Shown here: positions 44,011 to 52,765 of the stretch, in pieces | How positions within the stretch are numbered: the stretch's first letter is position 1 | Layout: each line of letters starts with the position of its first letter | Origin: Sphingobium sp. B2D3C | GTDB taxonomy: Bacteria; Pseudomonadota; Alphaproteobacteria; Sphingomonadales; Sphingomonadaceae | Assembly: GCF_025961835.1 (NCBI RefSeq) | Contig: NZ_JAOQOK010000001.1 | Span: 2,976,001-3,040,000 of the forward strand | Length of the DNA: 64,000 nucleotides | Reading direction: 5' to 3' | Notes under the pieces: model-generated | Seen by the model: the letters and a program-made list of their open reading frames with translations, nothing else | Databases searched by the model: none | What the model was told of the DNA's origin: nothing | Program-made: the position numbers and the translations under genes

Positions 44011-44595
44011 ATGGTCCTGCCCATGCGCAACCCTTCCGACCTTGAGCACACCACCGGCGAAGTGATCCAGCTGGGCGCGATTGCCTCCGTGGATCCCGCG
44101 AACGCCACATGCACCGTGACGATTGGCGAGATCACCACCGGCGAGCTGCCATGGCTCGCCCAGCGTGCCGGCGGCGTGCGCTCATGGTCGCCGCCGACCG
44201 TTGGCGAGCAATGCGTGGTGCTGGCGCCCGAGGGCGATCTGGCGAACGGGCTGGTGGTGCTCGGCCTCTACAGCAATGCGCACCCGGCACCCTCGACCAA
44301 TCCCGATCTCGTGCAGCTGGCGCTCAATGATGGCGCGGTGATCGAATATGATCAGGCCATCCATTCATTACGCGCGACGCTGCCCGCCGGCGGCACCGCG
44401 CAGATCGAGGCGCCCGGCGGCATCACCATCAAAGGCGATGTGACGATCGAGGGCGATATCAGCCTCGAGGGCGATATCAGCATGAGCGGCACGCTGACGG
44501 CTGAGCAGGATGTGCTGGCGGACGGCAAGAGCCTCAAGAGCCACCGGCACAGCAGCGTGACGGCCGGTGCGGCGCAGAGCGGGCCGCCGGCATGA
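44011..44595 (+). CDS. V: Baseplate assembly protein V, spike (P2 gpV)
   Basis: 194 aa. OB-fold start (IQLGAIASVDPANATCTVTIGEITTGELPWLAQRAGG), PTVGEQCVVLAPEGDLANGLVVLGLYS, then a triple-helix spike with repeated IKGDVTIEGDISLEGDISMSG-type beta strands and a C-terminal HRHSSVTAGAAQSGPP (the metal-binding HxH tip). Membrane-piercing spike. First gene of the V-to-D operon. Confidence 0.95.
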   Translation: MVLPMRNPSDLEHTTGEVIQLGAIASVDPANATCTVTIGEITTGELPWLAQRAGGVRSWSPPTVGEQCVVLAPEGDLANGLVVLGLYSNAHPAPSTNPDLVQLALNDGAVIEYDQAIHSLRATLPAGGTAQIEAPGGITIKGDVTIEGDISLEGDISMSGTLTAEQDVLADGKSLKSHRHSSVTAGAAQSGPPA

Positions 44596-44942
44596 GCGGG
44601 ATGGATCGCCGCACGGGCGCCCCGCTCGACGGGCCAGACCATATCCGCCAGTCCGTGAGCGATATTCTCAGCACCGCCATCGGCGCGCGCGTCGGCCGCC
44701 GCGAATATGGCTCGCTGCTGCCCGAGCTGATCGACCGGCCGATGACCGCACCCAATATCCTGCGCCTCTATGCAGCCACGGCTCTGGCGCTCTCGCGTTG
44801 GGAAAAGCGCCTGCGCTTGCGGCGCGTCCAGCTCGTTGCGGGCGATCGCCCTGGCACTGCCTCACTCACCATCGATGCCGAGCGCACGGATGCCCCAGCG
44901 CCGAACGCCCGGCTGCGCCTCACTTACCCCCTCAACGCTTAA
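44592..44942 (+). CDS. W: Baseplate protein W (gp25-like)
   Basis: 116 aa. HIRQSVSDILSTAIGARVGRREYGSLLPELIDRPM is the gp25/gpW signature, with the EYGS(L)L core. Initiates sheath assembly on the baseplate. Overlaps V by 4 nt. Confidence 0.95.
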   Translation: MSGMDRRTGAPLDGPDHIRQSVSDILSTAIGARVGRREYGSLLPELIDRPMTAPNILRLYAATALALSRWEKRLRLRRVQLVAGDRPGTASLTIDAERTDAPAPNARLRLTYPLNA

Positions 44943-44959
44943 AATCGAGGAACCGTCCA

Positions 44960-46129
44960 ATGGCTTTCAAGCACGGCATCACCATCACCGAAATCGATAG
45001 CGGCGCGCGCACGATCACTGCGGTGGCGACCGCCGTCATCGGCCTTGTCGCCATCGCCAGCGATGCAAATGCGGCCACCTTCCCGCTCGATAAGCCCGTG
45101 CTGATCACGGATCTTTCCGATGCGATCAGCAAAGCCGGCACCAATGGTACGCTCGCCAGCTCGCTGCGCGCGATCAATGCGATTGTGAGCACGCCCGTGG
45201 TGGTGGTGCGCGTGGAAGAGGGCGGCGATGCGGCCGAGACGGCGAGCAATGTGATTGGCGGCGATGTGGCCGGCGAAAAGACTGGCATGCAGGCCTTGCT
45301 CGCATCGCGCGCCCAGACGACGGCTCAGCCCAAGATCCTGATCACGCCCGGCCTCGAGACGCAGGCCGTCACAAAGGCGCTGGCCGTGGTGGCAAAGAAG
45401 CTGCGCGCGTTCGCTTATGCCCGCGTCGTCGGCGACACCGTGGCCGAGGCCGGCCTTTATCGCGCCAATTTTGATGAGCGCGAGCTGATGCTGATCACGC
45501 CCGACTGGCTTGTCTGGGATACGGCCACCAGCGCCAATGTCACCGGCCATGCCGCTGCCTATGCCGGCGCCATGCGCGCGCTGATCGATCAGCAATACGG
45601 GCCGCAAAAGACCCTCTCGAATGTCCCGGTGCCCGGCGTCCTTGGCATCACCAAGGATTTCTATTGGGACATCGAGAACATGGCGAGCGATGTGGGCGTG
45701 CTCAATCAGGCGCACGTCACCAGCCTCATCCGCACCGATGCCGGCTATCGCTTCTGGGGCAACCGCACCTGCGCAGCGGATACCAGCCTCTATAAGTATG
45801 AGAGCACGGTGCGCGTGGCGCAGCTGCTCGCCGATACGATCGCCAAGGGCATGTTGTGGGCGGTGGATAAGCCGCTCACCCCGTCGCTCACCCGCGACAT
45901 CATCGAGACGATCAACGGCTTTTTCCGCCAGCTCAAGGCGCAGGGCGTGGTGCTGGGTGCCAATGCGTGGTTCGATTCCGCGCTCAACTCGGTGGAGAGC
46001 CTCAAGGCCGGCAAGCTGCGAATCGATTATGACTACACGGTGCCGCCCCCGCTCGAGGATCTCGGCTTCAATCAGCGCATCACTGACAAGTATCTGGCCG
46101 ATTTCAGCGCAGCGCTGAGCGAGGCCTGA
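44960..46129 (+). CDS. FI: Tail sheath protein (P2 gpFI)
   Basis: 389 aa from ATG 44960. FKHGITITEIDSGARTITAVATAVIGLVA, KPVLITDLSDAISKAG, LITPDWLVWDTATSANV and the C-terminal KLRIDYDYTVPPPLEDLGFNQRITDKYL identify the contractile sheath subunit. Confidence 0.97.
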   Translation: MAFKHGITITEIDSGARTITAVATAVIGLVAIASDANAATFPLDKPVLITDLSDAISKAGTNGTLASSLRAINAIVSTPVVVVRVEEGGDAAETASNVIGGDVAGEKTGMQALLASRAQTTAQPKILITPGLETQAVTKALAVVAKKLRAFAYARVVGDTVAEAGLYRANFDERELMLITPDWLVWDTATSANVTGHAAAYAGAMRALIDQQYGPQKTLSNVPVPGVLGITKDFYWDIENMASDVGVLNQAHVTSLIRTDAGYRFWGNRTCAADTSLYKYESTVRVAQLLADTIAKGMLWAVDKPLTPSLTRDIIETINGFFRQLKAQGVVLGANAWFDSALNSVESLKAGKLRIDYDYTVPPPLEDLGFNQRITDKYLADFSAALSEA

Positions 46130-46168
46130 CCCCCCGCCATCCTCTTTCCCCGATCATAGGAGCAAATC

Positions 46169-46681
46169 ATGGGCCTCCCCCGCGTCCTCAAGAATATGAT
46201 GCTGTTCAACGAAGGCTCGGCCTATCTGGGCGAAGTCAAGACAGTCACTCTCCCGACCCTCACCCGGAAGATGGAAGAGAGCCGCCTCGGCGGCATGAAT
46301 GGCCCGGTGAGCTTTGACATGGGCATGGAGGCGCTTTCGGCTTCCTTCACAGCTGGTGGCCCTCTGCGCGACGTTCTGCGCCAGTTTGGCGCGACAACCA
46401 TCGATGGCGTCTATCTTCGCTTTGCCGGTGCCTATCAGCAGGATGACAGCGGCAACGTCGACGCGATCGAGGTGATCATGCGCGGCCGCCACAGCGAGAT
46501 CGAGATGGGCGATCAGGAGGTGGGCGAGCCGGGCGAATTCAGCGTCTCCAGCGCGCTCGTCTACTACAAGCTGCTCTGGAACGGTCGCACTGAGATCGAG
46601 ATCGATTTCATCAACATGATCGAGATCGTGGATGGCGTGGATCGCCTCGCAGCCCAGCGCAACGCCATCGGCCTCTTCTAA
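46169..46681 (+). CDS. FII: Tail tube protein (P2 gpFII)
   Basis: 170 aa. GLPRVLKNMMLFNEGSAYLGEVKTVTLPTLTRKMEE and the IEIDFINMIEIVDGVDRLAAQRNAIGL end are typical of gpFII. Inner tube of the contractile tail. Confidence 0.97.
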   Translation: MGLPRVLKNMMLFNEGSAYLGEVKTVTLPTLTRKMEESRLGGMNGPVSFDMGMEALSASFTAGGPLRDVLRQFGATTIDGVYLRFAGAYQQDDSGNVDAIEVIMRGRHSEIEMGDQEVGEPGEFSVSSALVYYKLLWNGRTEIEIDFINMIEIVDGVDRLAAQRNAIGLF

Positions 46682-46685
46682 ACGT

Positions 46686-46714
46686 CGCGGCCCGGCTTCA
46701 CCGGCCGGGCCGCG
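46686..46714 (+). terminator. Hairpin between tube and E genes (attenuator-like)
   Basis: 10-11-bp stem GCGGCCCGGC / GCCGGGCCGC with a 7-nt loop and no T-tract. Likely tunes the high expression of sheath and tube relative to downstream genes, or is an RNA-processing site. Confidence 0.45.
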
Positions 46715-46743
46715 TGCCCCTTGCCCTTCTGGAGAGCATGATC

Positions 46744-47049
46744 ATGACCATCCCGGCCGAGCCGACCTTTCGCACCGTTTCCCTCGATAGCCCCGTGCAG
46801 CGCGGCGAGCAGTCGATCGAGAGCATCCAGCTGCGCAAACCCAAGTCGGGCGAGCTGCGCGGCCTTTCGCTGGTCGATCTGGGCCAGCTCAAGGTCGATG
46901 CGCTCACCAAGATCATCCCCCGGATCTCCTCACCCACGCTGACCGAGGCCGAGGTGGCCAATCTCGATCCCTCTGATCTGCTGGCCTGCGGTGCGGAGAT
47001 CGGGAGTTTTTTGCTGCAGAGATCGCAGAGAGCGGCGCTCCACGATTGA
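46744..47049 (+). CDS. E: Tail assembly protein E (P2 gpE)
   Basis: 101 aa from ATG 46744 (GGAG 11 nt upstream; ATG 46738 also possible). LRKPKSGELRGLSLVDLGQLKVDALTKIIPRIS, LTEAEVANLDPSDL are gpE features. Near its end AGT TTT TTG carries the slippery T TTT TTG; ribosomes that slip -1 continue into E'. Confidence 0.93.
   Translation: MTIPAEPTFRTVSLDSPVQRGEQSIESIQLRKPKSGELRGLSLVDLGQLKVDALTKIIPRISSPTLTEAEVANLDPSDLLACGAEIGSFLLQRSQRAALHD
47007..47013 (+). other. Programmed -1 frameshift site (T TTT TTG)
   Basis: Heptamer in correct phase for the E frame (codons 47008-47010 and 47011-47013). The -1 frame continues as F-F-A-A-E-I-A... without a stop through E' to 47192. Confidence 0.88.
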
Positions 47050-47060
47050 TCGAGGATGCC

Positions 47061-47192
47061 ATGGCGGATCTGGCGATCACGTTCCACTGGTGGCCGGCCG
47101 TCATGGACGAAATGAGCGTGAGCGAGCTGCTGGGCTGGCGTGAGCATGCCGCCCGCCGATCAAGGCCCCCTGAAAGACCCGGAAAGCGCTAG
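47061..47192 (+). CDS. E': E' (GpE family), made mainly as the E-E' frameshift fusion
   Basis: 43 aa from the in-frame ATG, but functionally the C-terminus of a 46744-47192 fusion. MADLAITFHWWPAVMDEMSV and SELLGWREHAARRS match the GpE family (ADxAxxFHWxPxxxDxMSxxELxxWRExA). As a tape-measure chaperone pair, E and E-E' mirror lambda G and GT. Ends 2 bp before T. Confidence 0.88.
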   Translation: MADLAITFHWWPAVMDEMSVSELLGWREHAARRSRPPERPGKR

Positions 47193-47194
47193 AC

Positions 47195-49543
47195 ATGGCA
47201 TCCAAGAACCTTCGCCTGCAGGTCATCCTCGAGGGCCTCGATCGCGTGACCGCACCGCTCAAGGCGATCACCGGAGCCAGCTCGAACGCGCGCAAGGATC
47301 TGGCCGAGACGCACAAGCAGTTGCAAAAGCTCGACGCGGCGCAGCAGCAGGTGGGCAAATACAAGGCAGCCGAGGGTCGCTTTGCGGCCGATACGCAGGC
47401 TCTGGCGCAGCAGCGCGAGAAAATGGAAGAGCTGCGCGCTACGCTCGAAAAGACCGAGGCGCCGACCAAGAAGCTGCGCAATGAGTTTGCGCGGGCTGAA
47501 AAGCAAACCGCCCTTCTCACGGCCAAGGTGGACAGGGGCGGGGATGAGCTGCAGCAGCTCTCCCGGCAGTTGGGCGAGGCCGGAATCGACGTCGGAGATC
47601 TCGCGCGCCACGAGCATGATCTGGCGGTCCGCACCTATGACGCCAATCAGGCCTTGAAGCGCCAGACCGAGCAGCTCGACAAGGTGGCGAGAGCACAGCG
47701 CAACACCGATCGGCTCAATGAAGTGAGCGCCAAGGCGACCGGCCTTGGCCTCGGCATGGTGGCCGCCGGCACCGCCGCTGGCGCGCCGATCGTCATGGCA
47801 ACCAAACAGGCCATGACGCTCGAGGCGGCGATGGCCGACGTGCGCAAGGTGGTTGATTTCGATTCCCCGCAAGCCTTTGCGCAGATGACCAGCGATATCC
47901 TCGACATGAGCGAGCGGATCCCGATGGCGGCCGAGGGCATCGCTGCGATCGTGGCGGCCGCCGGCCGCGCGAACGTGCCGCGCGAGGAATTGCTGCGCTT
48001 CGCTGAGGATGCGGCCAAAATGGGCGTGGCCTTTGAGAGCACGGCCGAGGATGCCGGCGCAACCATGGCCAAGTGGCGGACTGCATTCGAGCTGCCACAA
48101 CATGGCGTGGTGGAGCTGGCCGATCAGATCAACGCGCTCACCAACACCTATGGCGGCAATGTGAGCGCCGTCACCGAGATGGTGACGCGCATCGGCCCGC
48201 TCGGCAAGGTGGGTGGCCTGGCTGCAGCCCAGATCGCCTCCATGGGCCAAGTGCTCTCGAGCGTGGGCGTTGAAAGCGAGATCGGCGCCACGGGCATCAA
48301 GAATATGATGCTGGCGCTCACCAAGGGCAGCGCCGCCACCAAATCGCAGCAGAAGGCGTTCTCGTCGCTGGGCGTTGATGCCGAGCAAGTCGGCAAAGCC
48401 ATGCAGAAGGATGCCGGCGGCGCGATCCTCGATGTCCTCGGGCGCCTGCAGGGCCTATCGAAAGAGGCGCAGGCTTCCACGCTCACGCAGCTCTTCGGAT
48501 CCGAGAGCGTCGGCGCGATCGCGCCGATGCTCAACAATCTCGATCAGCTGCGGGAGAACTTCGCACTGGTGGGCGATAGCAGTCGCTATGCCGGCTCGAT
48601 GAATGCCGAATATCTCGGCGCGATCGCCACGGCCGAGGGCGCCACCGGCCTTGCCACCAACGGGCTCAAGGCGCTCAACATCACCATGGGACAATATCTG
48701 CTCCCCACGGTAGTGAAGGTCGCTGGCATGGTCGCCGGAGCGGCCAAGACCATGCGCAGCTGGGCACAAGAGCATCCGGTGCTGGCCAAGGGCATCATGA
48801 TGTTCGTCGGCGCCGGCGCGGCGCTGCTGATCCTGCTCGGCACGCTGGCGCTCGGCTTTGCGGCGCTCACCGCTGCGGCCGCGCCACTGGGAATCGCGCT
48901 CGGCCCGCTGCTGCTCATCGTGGCCGCCGTCGCCGCCGTCGCCGCTGCTGCCTATCTCATCTATGACAGCTGGGATGGCATCGTTGCCTATTTCAGCGGC
49001 CTCTGGAGCGGCATTCTAGACGCGATCCGAAACGCAGTGGGGTTCCTGCGCTCTCTCGACTTCGGACAGATCGGCCGGGATCTCATTCAGGGCTTGATCA
49101 ACGGCATGCTGGGCAAGCTTGCCGCTCTCAAGGATACGATCGTCGGCGCGGCCAGCAGCGTGGCGAAGTGGTTCAAGGAAAAGCTCGGCATCCATTCGCC
49201 CTCGCGCGTGTTCGCGGGGCTGGGCGGGTTCGTGATGGAGGGCCTCGATCAGGGCCTTGCTGCGAACACCGCTGGGCCGCTTCAGCGGATCTCCGAGCTG
49301 TCCGGCCTGATGACCCGAGCGCTGGCCGTGGGCGCCGGTGGAGCAGCCGTGGCGATCGCTGGACCGGCTGCGGCGCAGGGAGGCGCCAGCGCGTCTGCTG
49401 CGCCGGCTGCGGCACCCTCCACCTATCATATCGAGATCAAGGTGAGCGGCGCCGGCGTGCCCGAGGACATTGCCGATGCCGTGCGCCGGGCCATTGATCA
49501 GATCGAGCGCGAGAAGCGTGGGCGCGGCTATGGCGACGATTAA
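47195..49543 (+). CDS. T: Tail tape measure protein (P2 gpT)
   Basis: 782 aa. Coiled-coil N-terminus (DLAETHKQLQKLDAAQQQVGKYKAAEGR), a conserved core (ALTLEAAMADVRKVVDF, GRANVPREELLRFAEDAAKMGVAFESTAEDAGATMAKW), two hydrophobic segments (VLAKGIMMFVGAGAALLILLGTLALGFAALTAAAAPLGIALGPLLLI...) and HSPSRVFAGLGGFVMEGLDQGL. Sets tail length and passes into the host membrane at DNA injection. Confidence 0.96.
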   Translation: MASKNLRLQVILEGLDRVTAPLKAITGASSNARKDLAETHKQLQKLDAAQQQVGKYKAAEGRFAADTQALAQQREKMEELRATLEKTEAPTKKLRNEFARAEKQTALLTAKVDRGGDELQQLSRQLGEAGIDVGDLARHEHDLAVRTYDANQALKRQTEQLDKVARAQRNTDRLNEVSAKATGLGLGMVAAGTAAGAPIVMATKQAMTLEAAMADVRKVVDFDSPQAFAQMTSDILDMSERIPMAAEGIAAIVAAAGRANVPREELLRFAEDAAKMGVAFESTAEDAGATMAKWRTAFELPQHGVVELADQINALTNTYGGNVSAVTEMVTRIGPLGKVGGLAAAQIASMGQVLSSVGVESEIGATGIKNMMLALTKGSAATKSQQKAFSSLGVDAEQVGKAMQKDAGGAILDVLGRLQGLSKEAQASTLTQLFGSESVGAIAPMLNNLDQLRENFALVGDSSRYAGSMNAEYLGAIATAEGATGLATNGLKALNITMGQYLLPTVVKVAGMVAGAAKTMRSWAQEHPVLAKGIMMFVGAGAALLILLGTLALGFAALTAAAAPLGIALGPLLLIVAAVAAVAAAAYLIYDSWDGIVAYFSGLWSGILDAIRNAVGFLRSLDFGQIGRDLIQGLINGMLGKLAALKDTIVGAASSVAKWFKEKLGIHSPSRVFAGLGGFVMEGLDQGLAANTAGPLQRISELSGLMTRALAVGAGGAAVAIAGPAAAQGGASASAAPAAAPSTYHIEIKVSGAGVPEDIADAVRRAIDQIEREKRGRGYGDD

Positions 49544-49555
49544 GGAGGCAGCGCG

Positions 49556-49966
49556 ATGCATCTGATGGCTCTGGGCATGTTCGTTTTCGAGATGGGATCG
49601 CTTGCCCCCGACGAGCTGCAACGCAAGGCAGACTGGCAACATGCCCGCGCTCCGCGCATGGGCGCGCGCGACGCGGTGCAGTTCACCGGGCCGGGCACCG
49701 AAACTATCTCGCTATCCGGCGCCACATATGCCGAGCTGAGCGATGGACAGGTGAGCATCGACCAGCTGCGCCAGATGGCCAGCGCTGGCGATGCCGTTCC
49801 ACTGGTGAGTGGCGCCGGCGAGGTGCTTGGCAATTTCGTGATTGAGGCGATTGATGAGCGCCATGCCTATCTGACGGCCAATGGTCGCCCGCGCCGCATC
49901 GATTTCGCGATTGATCTGCTGCGCGTGGATGATCCGGCGCCCGAGGACCCCGAGGCTGCGCAATGA
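49556..49966 (+). CDS. U: Tail protein U (P2 gpU)
   Basis: 136 aa. MALGMFVFEMGSLAPDELQRKADWQHA and GPGTETISLSGATYAE identify gpU, the tail-tip/terminator-side protein. A GGAGG site lies a few bases before the ATG. Overlaps D by 4 nt. Confidence 0.95.
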   Translation: MHLMALGMFVFEMGSLAPDELQRKADWQHARAPRMGARDAVQFTGPGTETISLSGATYAELSDGQVSIDQLRQMASAGDAVPLVSGAGEVLGNFVIEAIDERHAYLTANGRPRRIDFAIDLLRVDDPAPEDPEAAQ

Positions 49967-50964
49967 GCGGCCACAATATCGCGGACTGGCGCGTGACACT
50001 CGATGGCGTCGATCTCTCCGACCGGCTGCGCCCGCGCCTTGTCTCACTCAGCCTGTCCGAGCGTCGCGATGATGAGGCGGATCAGCTCGATATCGTGCTG
50101 AGCGATACCGATGGCGGCCTTGCGATTCCCAAAGAGGGCGCGGTGTTGAGCGTCGAGATCGGTTGGAAACAGGGCCGCAATGTGCCGATCGGCCTTGTTC
50201 ACAAGGGCAGCTTCAAGGTGGATGATGTGACCCATGCCGGGCCGCCTGATCAGATCACGATCCGCGCGCGGTCGGCGGATTTTACCTCGGAGATCCGCAA
50301 CCGCCGCGAAGGCAGCTGGAAGGATACCACACTGGGGGCGGTTTTGCAGGACGTGGCGGGCCGCAACGGCCTTGGTGCGAAGGTGGCGCCGGATCTGTCA
50401 TCGATCGCCCTGGCATCGCTCGCACAGAGCCGCGAGAGCGATGTGGCGTTCCTTCGCCGGCTCGGCCGCGAGCATGATGCGGTTGCCACGATCAAGAATG
50501 GCAATCTCATCTTTGCGCGCAAAGGCGCCGGCGCCACCACCAGCGGCAAGGCCCTCCCGCACATCGAGATCCCGCGCAGCCATGTCTCGAGCCATTCATG
50601 GCAGCGGCAGAAGCGAGAGGGTCAAGAAGGCGTCGCGGCCAGCTGGCACGATCGCCGAGAGGCGAAACGCAAGGCTGTGACCGTGGGCGTGCAAAAAGGC
50701 GCCAAGCGCTTGCGCAAGGTCTATCCGGATGAGGCCAGCGCCACGCGCGCAGCAATCGCTGAACGCGACCGGCTCAAGCGCGCGCCGGCCACGCTCGATC
50801 TAAGCGTCGCTCTGGGGCGCCCGGACGCGACGCCGGACGCGCGCGCCACGGTGAGCGGCTTCAAAGATGAGATTGATGCCACCACATGGCTCATCACCGA
50901 GGTGGCTCATCGGCTCGATAAAGCCGGCGGCTTCGTGTCGAGCATCAAAATGGAGACTGGATGA
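49963..50964 (+). CDS. D: Late control/tail hub protein D (P2 gpD)
   Basis: 333 aa. ADWRVTLDGVDLSDRLRPRLVSLSLSERRDDEADQLDIVL, the SADFTSEIRNRREGSWKDTTLGAVLQDVAGRNGL and SHSWQRQKREGQEGVAASWHDR stretches are gpD landmarks. Hub linking tube and spike. Last late gene of its operon. Confidence 0.96.
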   Translation: MSGHNIADWRVTLDGVDLSDRLRPRLVSLSLSERRDDEADQLDIVLSDTDGGLAIPKEGAVLSVEIGWKQGRNVPIGLVHKGSFKVDDVTHAGPPDQITIRARSADFTSEIRNRREGSWKDTTLGAVLQDVAGRNGLGAKVAPDLSSIALASLAQSRESDVAFLRRLGREHDAVATIKNGNLIFARKGAGATTSGKALPHIEIPRSHVSSHSWQRQKREGQEGVAASWHDRREAKRKAVTVGVQKGAKRLRKVYPDEASATRAAIAERDRLKRAPATLDLSVALGRPDATPDARATVSGFKDEIDATTWLITEVAHRLDKAGGFVSSIKMETG

Positions 50965-50996
50965 GCCACTGCGGTGGCTGCGCCCCAAGGCATACA

Positions 50997-51527
50997 TCAG
51001 CCTTGTAGCGACGCCTTAGCGTAAAGCCGATCCAGCACGGCAGCAGTCGCAGAACCCAACACTCCCATCGCCGTTCTCACATCTCGCGTGTAGTTGACCG
51101 TGACCGGAGCGTTCAGTTTGACGCGCAAGGCTTCTATCGCCTTTGAAAGAGAAGAAACGTACTTCTCGTCATCAGGATGCGTCAAAATAACGCGCAGATC
51201 GACCAATCTCCACTGAAGTTTAGTAACTAGATCTAGGCAGTCTTCACGCAGATCAGACGCATTTTCTTTTTCATTGACAAGCGCAGAATCAAACCTACGA
51301 ACCTTTTGAGAAAGCTCAATAATTTCACTATTAAGCTGATCCGTTGTTTGCTTAAGATGGGCACTTCGGCCATCTTCAATCTGGAACTGCCTAGAGTACA
51401 TAGGCGCAAAATAATAAGTTAGTGTTGCTGCAGCTAAACTAGCTAATATAGTCATCCATACCGGCATCTTCTCTTCAAAGAAGACAGGGAATGCACTCCT
51501 TAGCCAGTTGAGAAATCTACTTAGCAT
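50997..51527 (-). CDS. Membrane-anchored coiled-coil protein (defence-cassette candidate)
   Basis: 176 aa. One membrane helix near 22-43 (MPVWMTILASLAAATLTYYFA), a coiled-coil at about 55-105 (LKQTTDQLNSEIIELSQKVRR) and a helical C-terminus. Distinctly more AT-rich than the late genes. Its start lies 11 nt inside the preceding PUA-like gene, so the two form one unit. No family recognised. Could be the membrane effector of the pair. Confidence 0.65.
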   Translation of the reverse strand: MLSRFLNWLRSAFPVFFEEKMPVWMTILASLAAATLTYYFAPMYSRQFQIEDGRSAHLKQTTDQLNSEIIELSQKVRRFDSALVNEKENASDLREDCLDLVTKLQWRLVDLRVILTHPDDEKYVSSLSKAIEALRVKLNAPVTVNYTRDVRTAMGVLGSATAAVLDRLYAKASLQG

Positions 51528-52680
51528 TTAACTCATCTTTGTGCCGCTGAACCTCAGCCGAGTTATCTAACGTCAAATCCAAGGTATTCTTAGCTGATTT
51601 CCCAAGGCTCGATTGGACTGGACTCCATGCAGCACTGTTGAATGAGTTAATAAAATTGTCGAGCTCAGTTTTAGCTTCTGCTTCATTGGCACCTTGTAGA
51701 GCGCCGGCGACCTGAGCAGAAACATGGGCGCGTTGCTGCGCAAAATTTGCGTTGGGATCGCCGGTCGCCATCAGAATACCGCCTGCTAGCAAAATGGCGG
51801 CTAGCCCACTCTTTGCAGTGACAGTGAACTTGCCCGGCGAGTTAAAATTCTGCGCAAGCTCTGCGACCCGACTTTCATCATAAAACTGAAGAATTGCGGC
51901 ATCGATGTCGAGCGCCTGAAATGCGTCGAATTCCCCGTCTTCATATGAAAAGACGGCTGCCATAACGTATTTCAATAGTTTTGCGGCTTCGTAAGGCTGC
52001 AGTGGATCTTTGCCAGCGTAGCCGTTTCCAAACAGGTCGAGCTTTGACCTCTCACGCCATGAGTAGCTTGGATAGACATTGTCGAAGATATCTTGATAGA
52101 ATCGGCGATCAATCATTGTGATCGCGTGTCGATTTATGAGACGCCTAGCGGTGCGGGGGGCGAAATCGCGTCGGGTCGCGACAGCATTTATCCACCGAAC
52201 GCGACGCGTGGGAACTATTTCGTTTTCCAGCTGTGGAACAACTAAGTCGTCCGATTTCGACCAATTACTTGATATTTCGCCGATTAAAAAGGGATCAAAC
52301 TGACCGTGCCCTGGCGACATAACGATGTCACCGATTTTGGCCATTTTAAATAGTCTAGTTATGTTGCCAATTTCTGCGGCAAATTGTCGGGCGGATGGCG
52401 TGTTGCCTGCATGTGGATTGGGAAGATAGTCAAGCGGGTTGCGTGACGGGTGTGCAGTGGTATGCCCTCGAATGAGCTCATTGACCGCATCGGACATGGC
52501 AAGATGCCGGCGCATCAGAACGTCGTCTCTAAATGCCGCCGGCGTAGCGTCAAATCCAGGAATATTAAGAAACACTCGGTTGTTATTCGAGAAATCGTCG
52601 AGAAAGCGCCGATTGCTTCCGGCATAGATTAGCCAGACTGCAACATCGTCGCGAAGCAGTCTAATTGGTGAAAGCTCCAC
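51517..52680 (-). CDS. PUA/EVE-like N-terminal reader with a membrane segment
   Basis: 387 aa. Residues about 105-195 resemble the PUA/EVE-like reader at the N-terminus of Mrr-type restriction proteins: MAKIGDIVMSPGHGQFDPFLIGEI, then TRRVRWINAVATRRDFAPRTARRL. A hydrophobic helix near 291-306 (GLAAILLAGGILMATG) follows a helical middle part, and the tail is charged. No catalytic motif is visible. More AT-rich than the late genes. With the overlapping downstream membrane protein it looks like a sensor plus membrane effector. The domain call is by pattern and moderately sure. Confidence 0.55.
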   Translation of the reverse strand: MELSPIRLLRDDVAVWLIYAGSNRRFLDDFSNNNRVFLNIPGFDATPAAFRDDVLMRRHLAMSDAVNELIRGHTTAHPSRNPLDYLPNPHAGNTPSARQFAAEIGNITRLFKMAKIGDIVMSPGHGQFDPFLIGEISSNWSKSDDLVVPQLENEIVPTRRVRWINAVATRRDFAPRTARRLINRHAITMIDRRFYQDIFDNVYPSYSWRERSKLDLFGNGYAGKDPLQPYEAAKLLKYVMAAVFSYEDGEFDAFQALDIDAAILQFYDESRVAELAQNFNSPGKFTVTAKSGLAAILLAGGILMATGDPNANFAQQRAHVSAQVAGALQGANEAEAKTELDNFINSFNSAAWSPVQSSLGKSAKNTLDLTLDNSAEVQRHKDELNAK

Positions 52681-52765
52681 GTTACCCCCTACAGTTGCCT
52701 ATTACCCAATCAGTTATAACGAGCCGAAAAGCGGCTATTCCTCTCAGCGTTAGACGCAATTCTCC

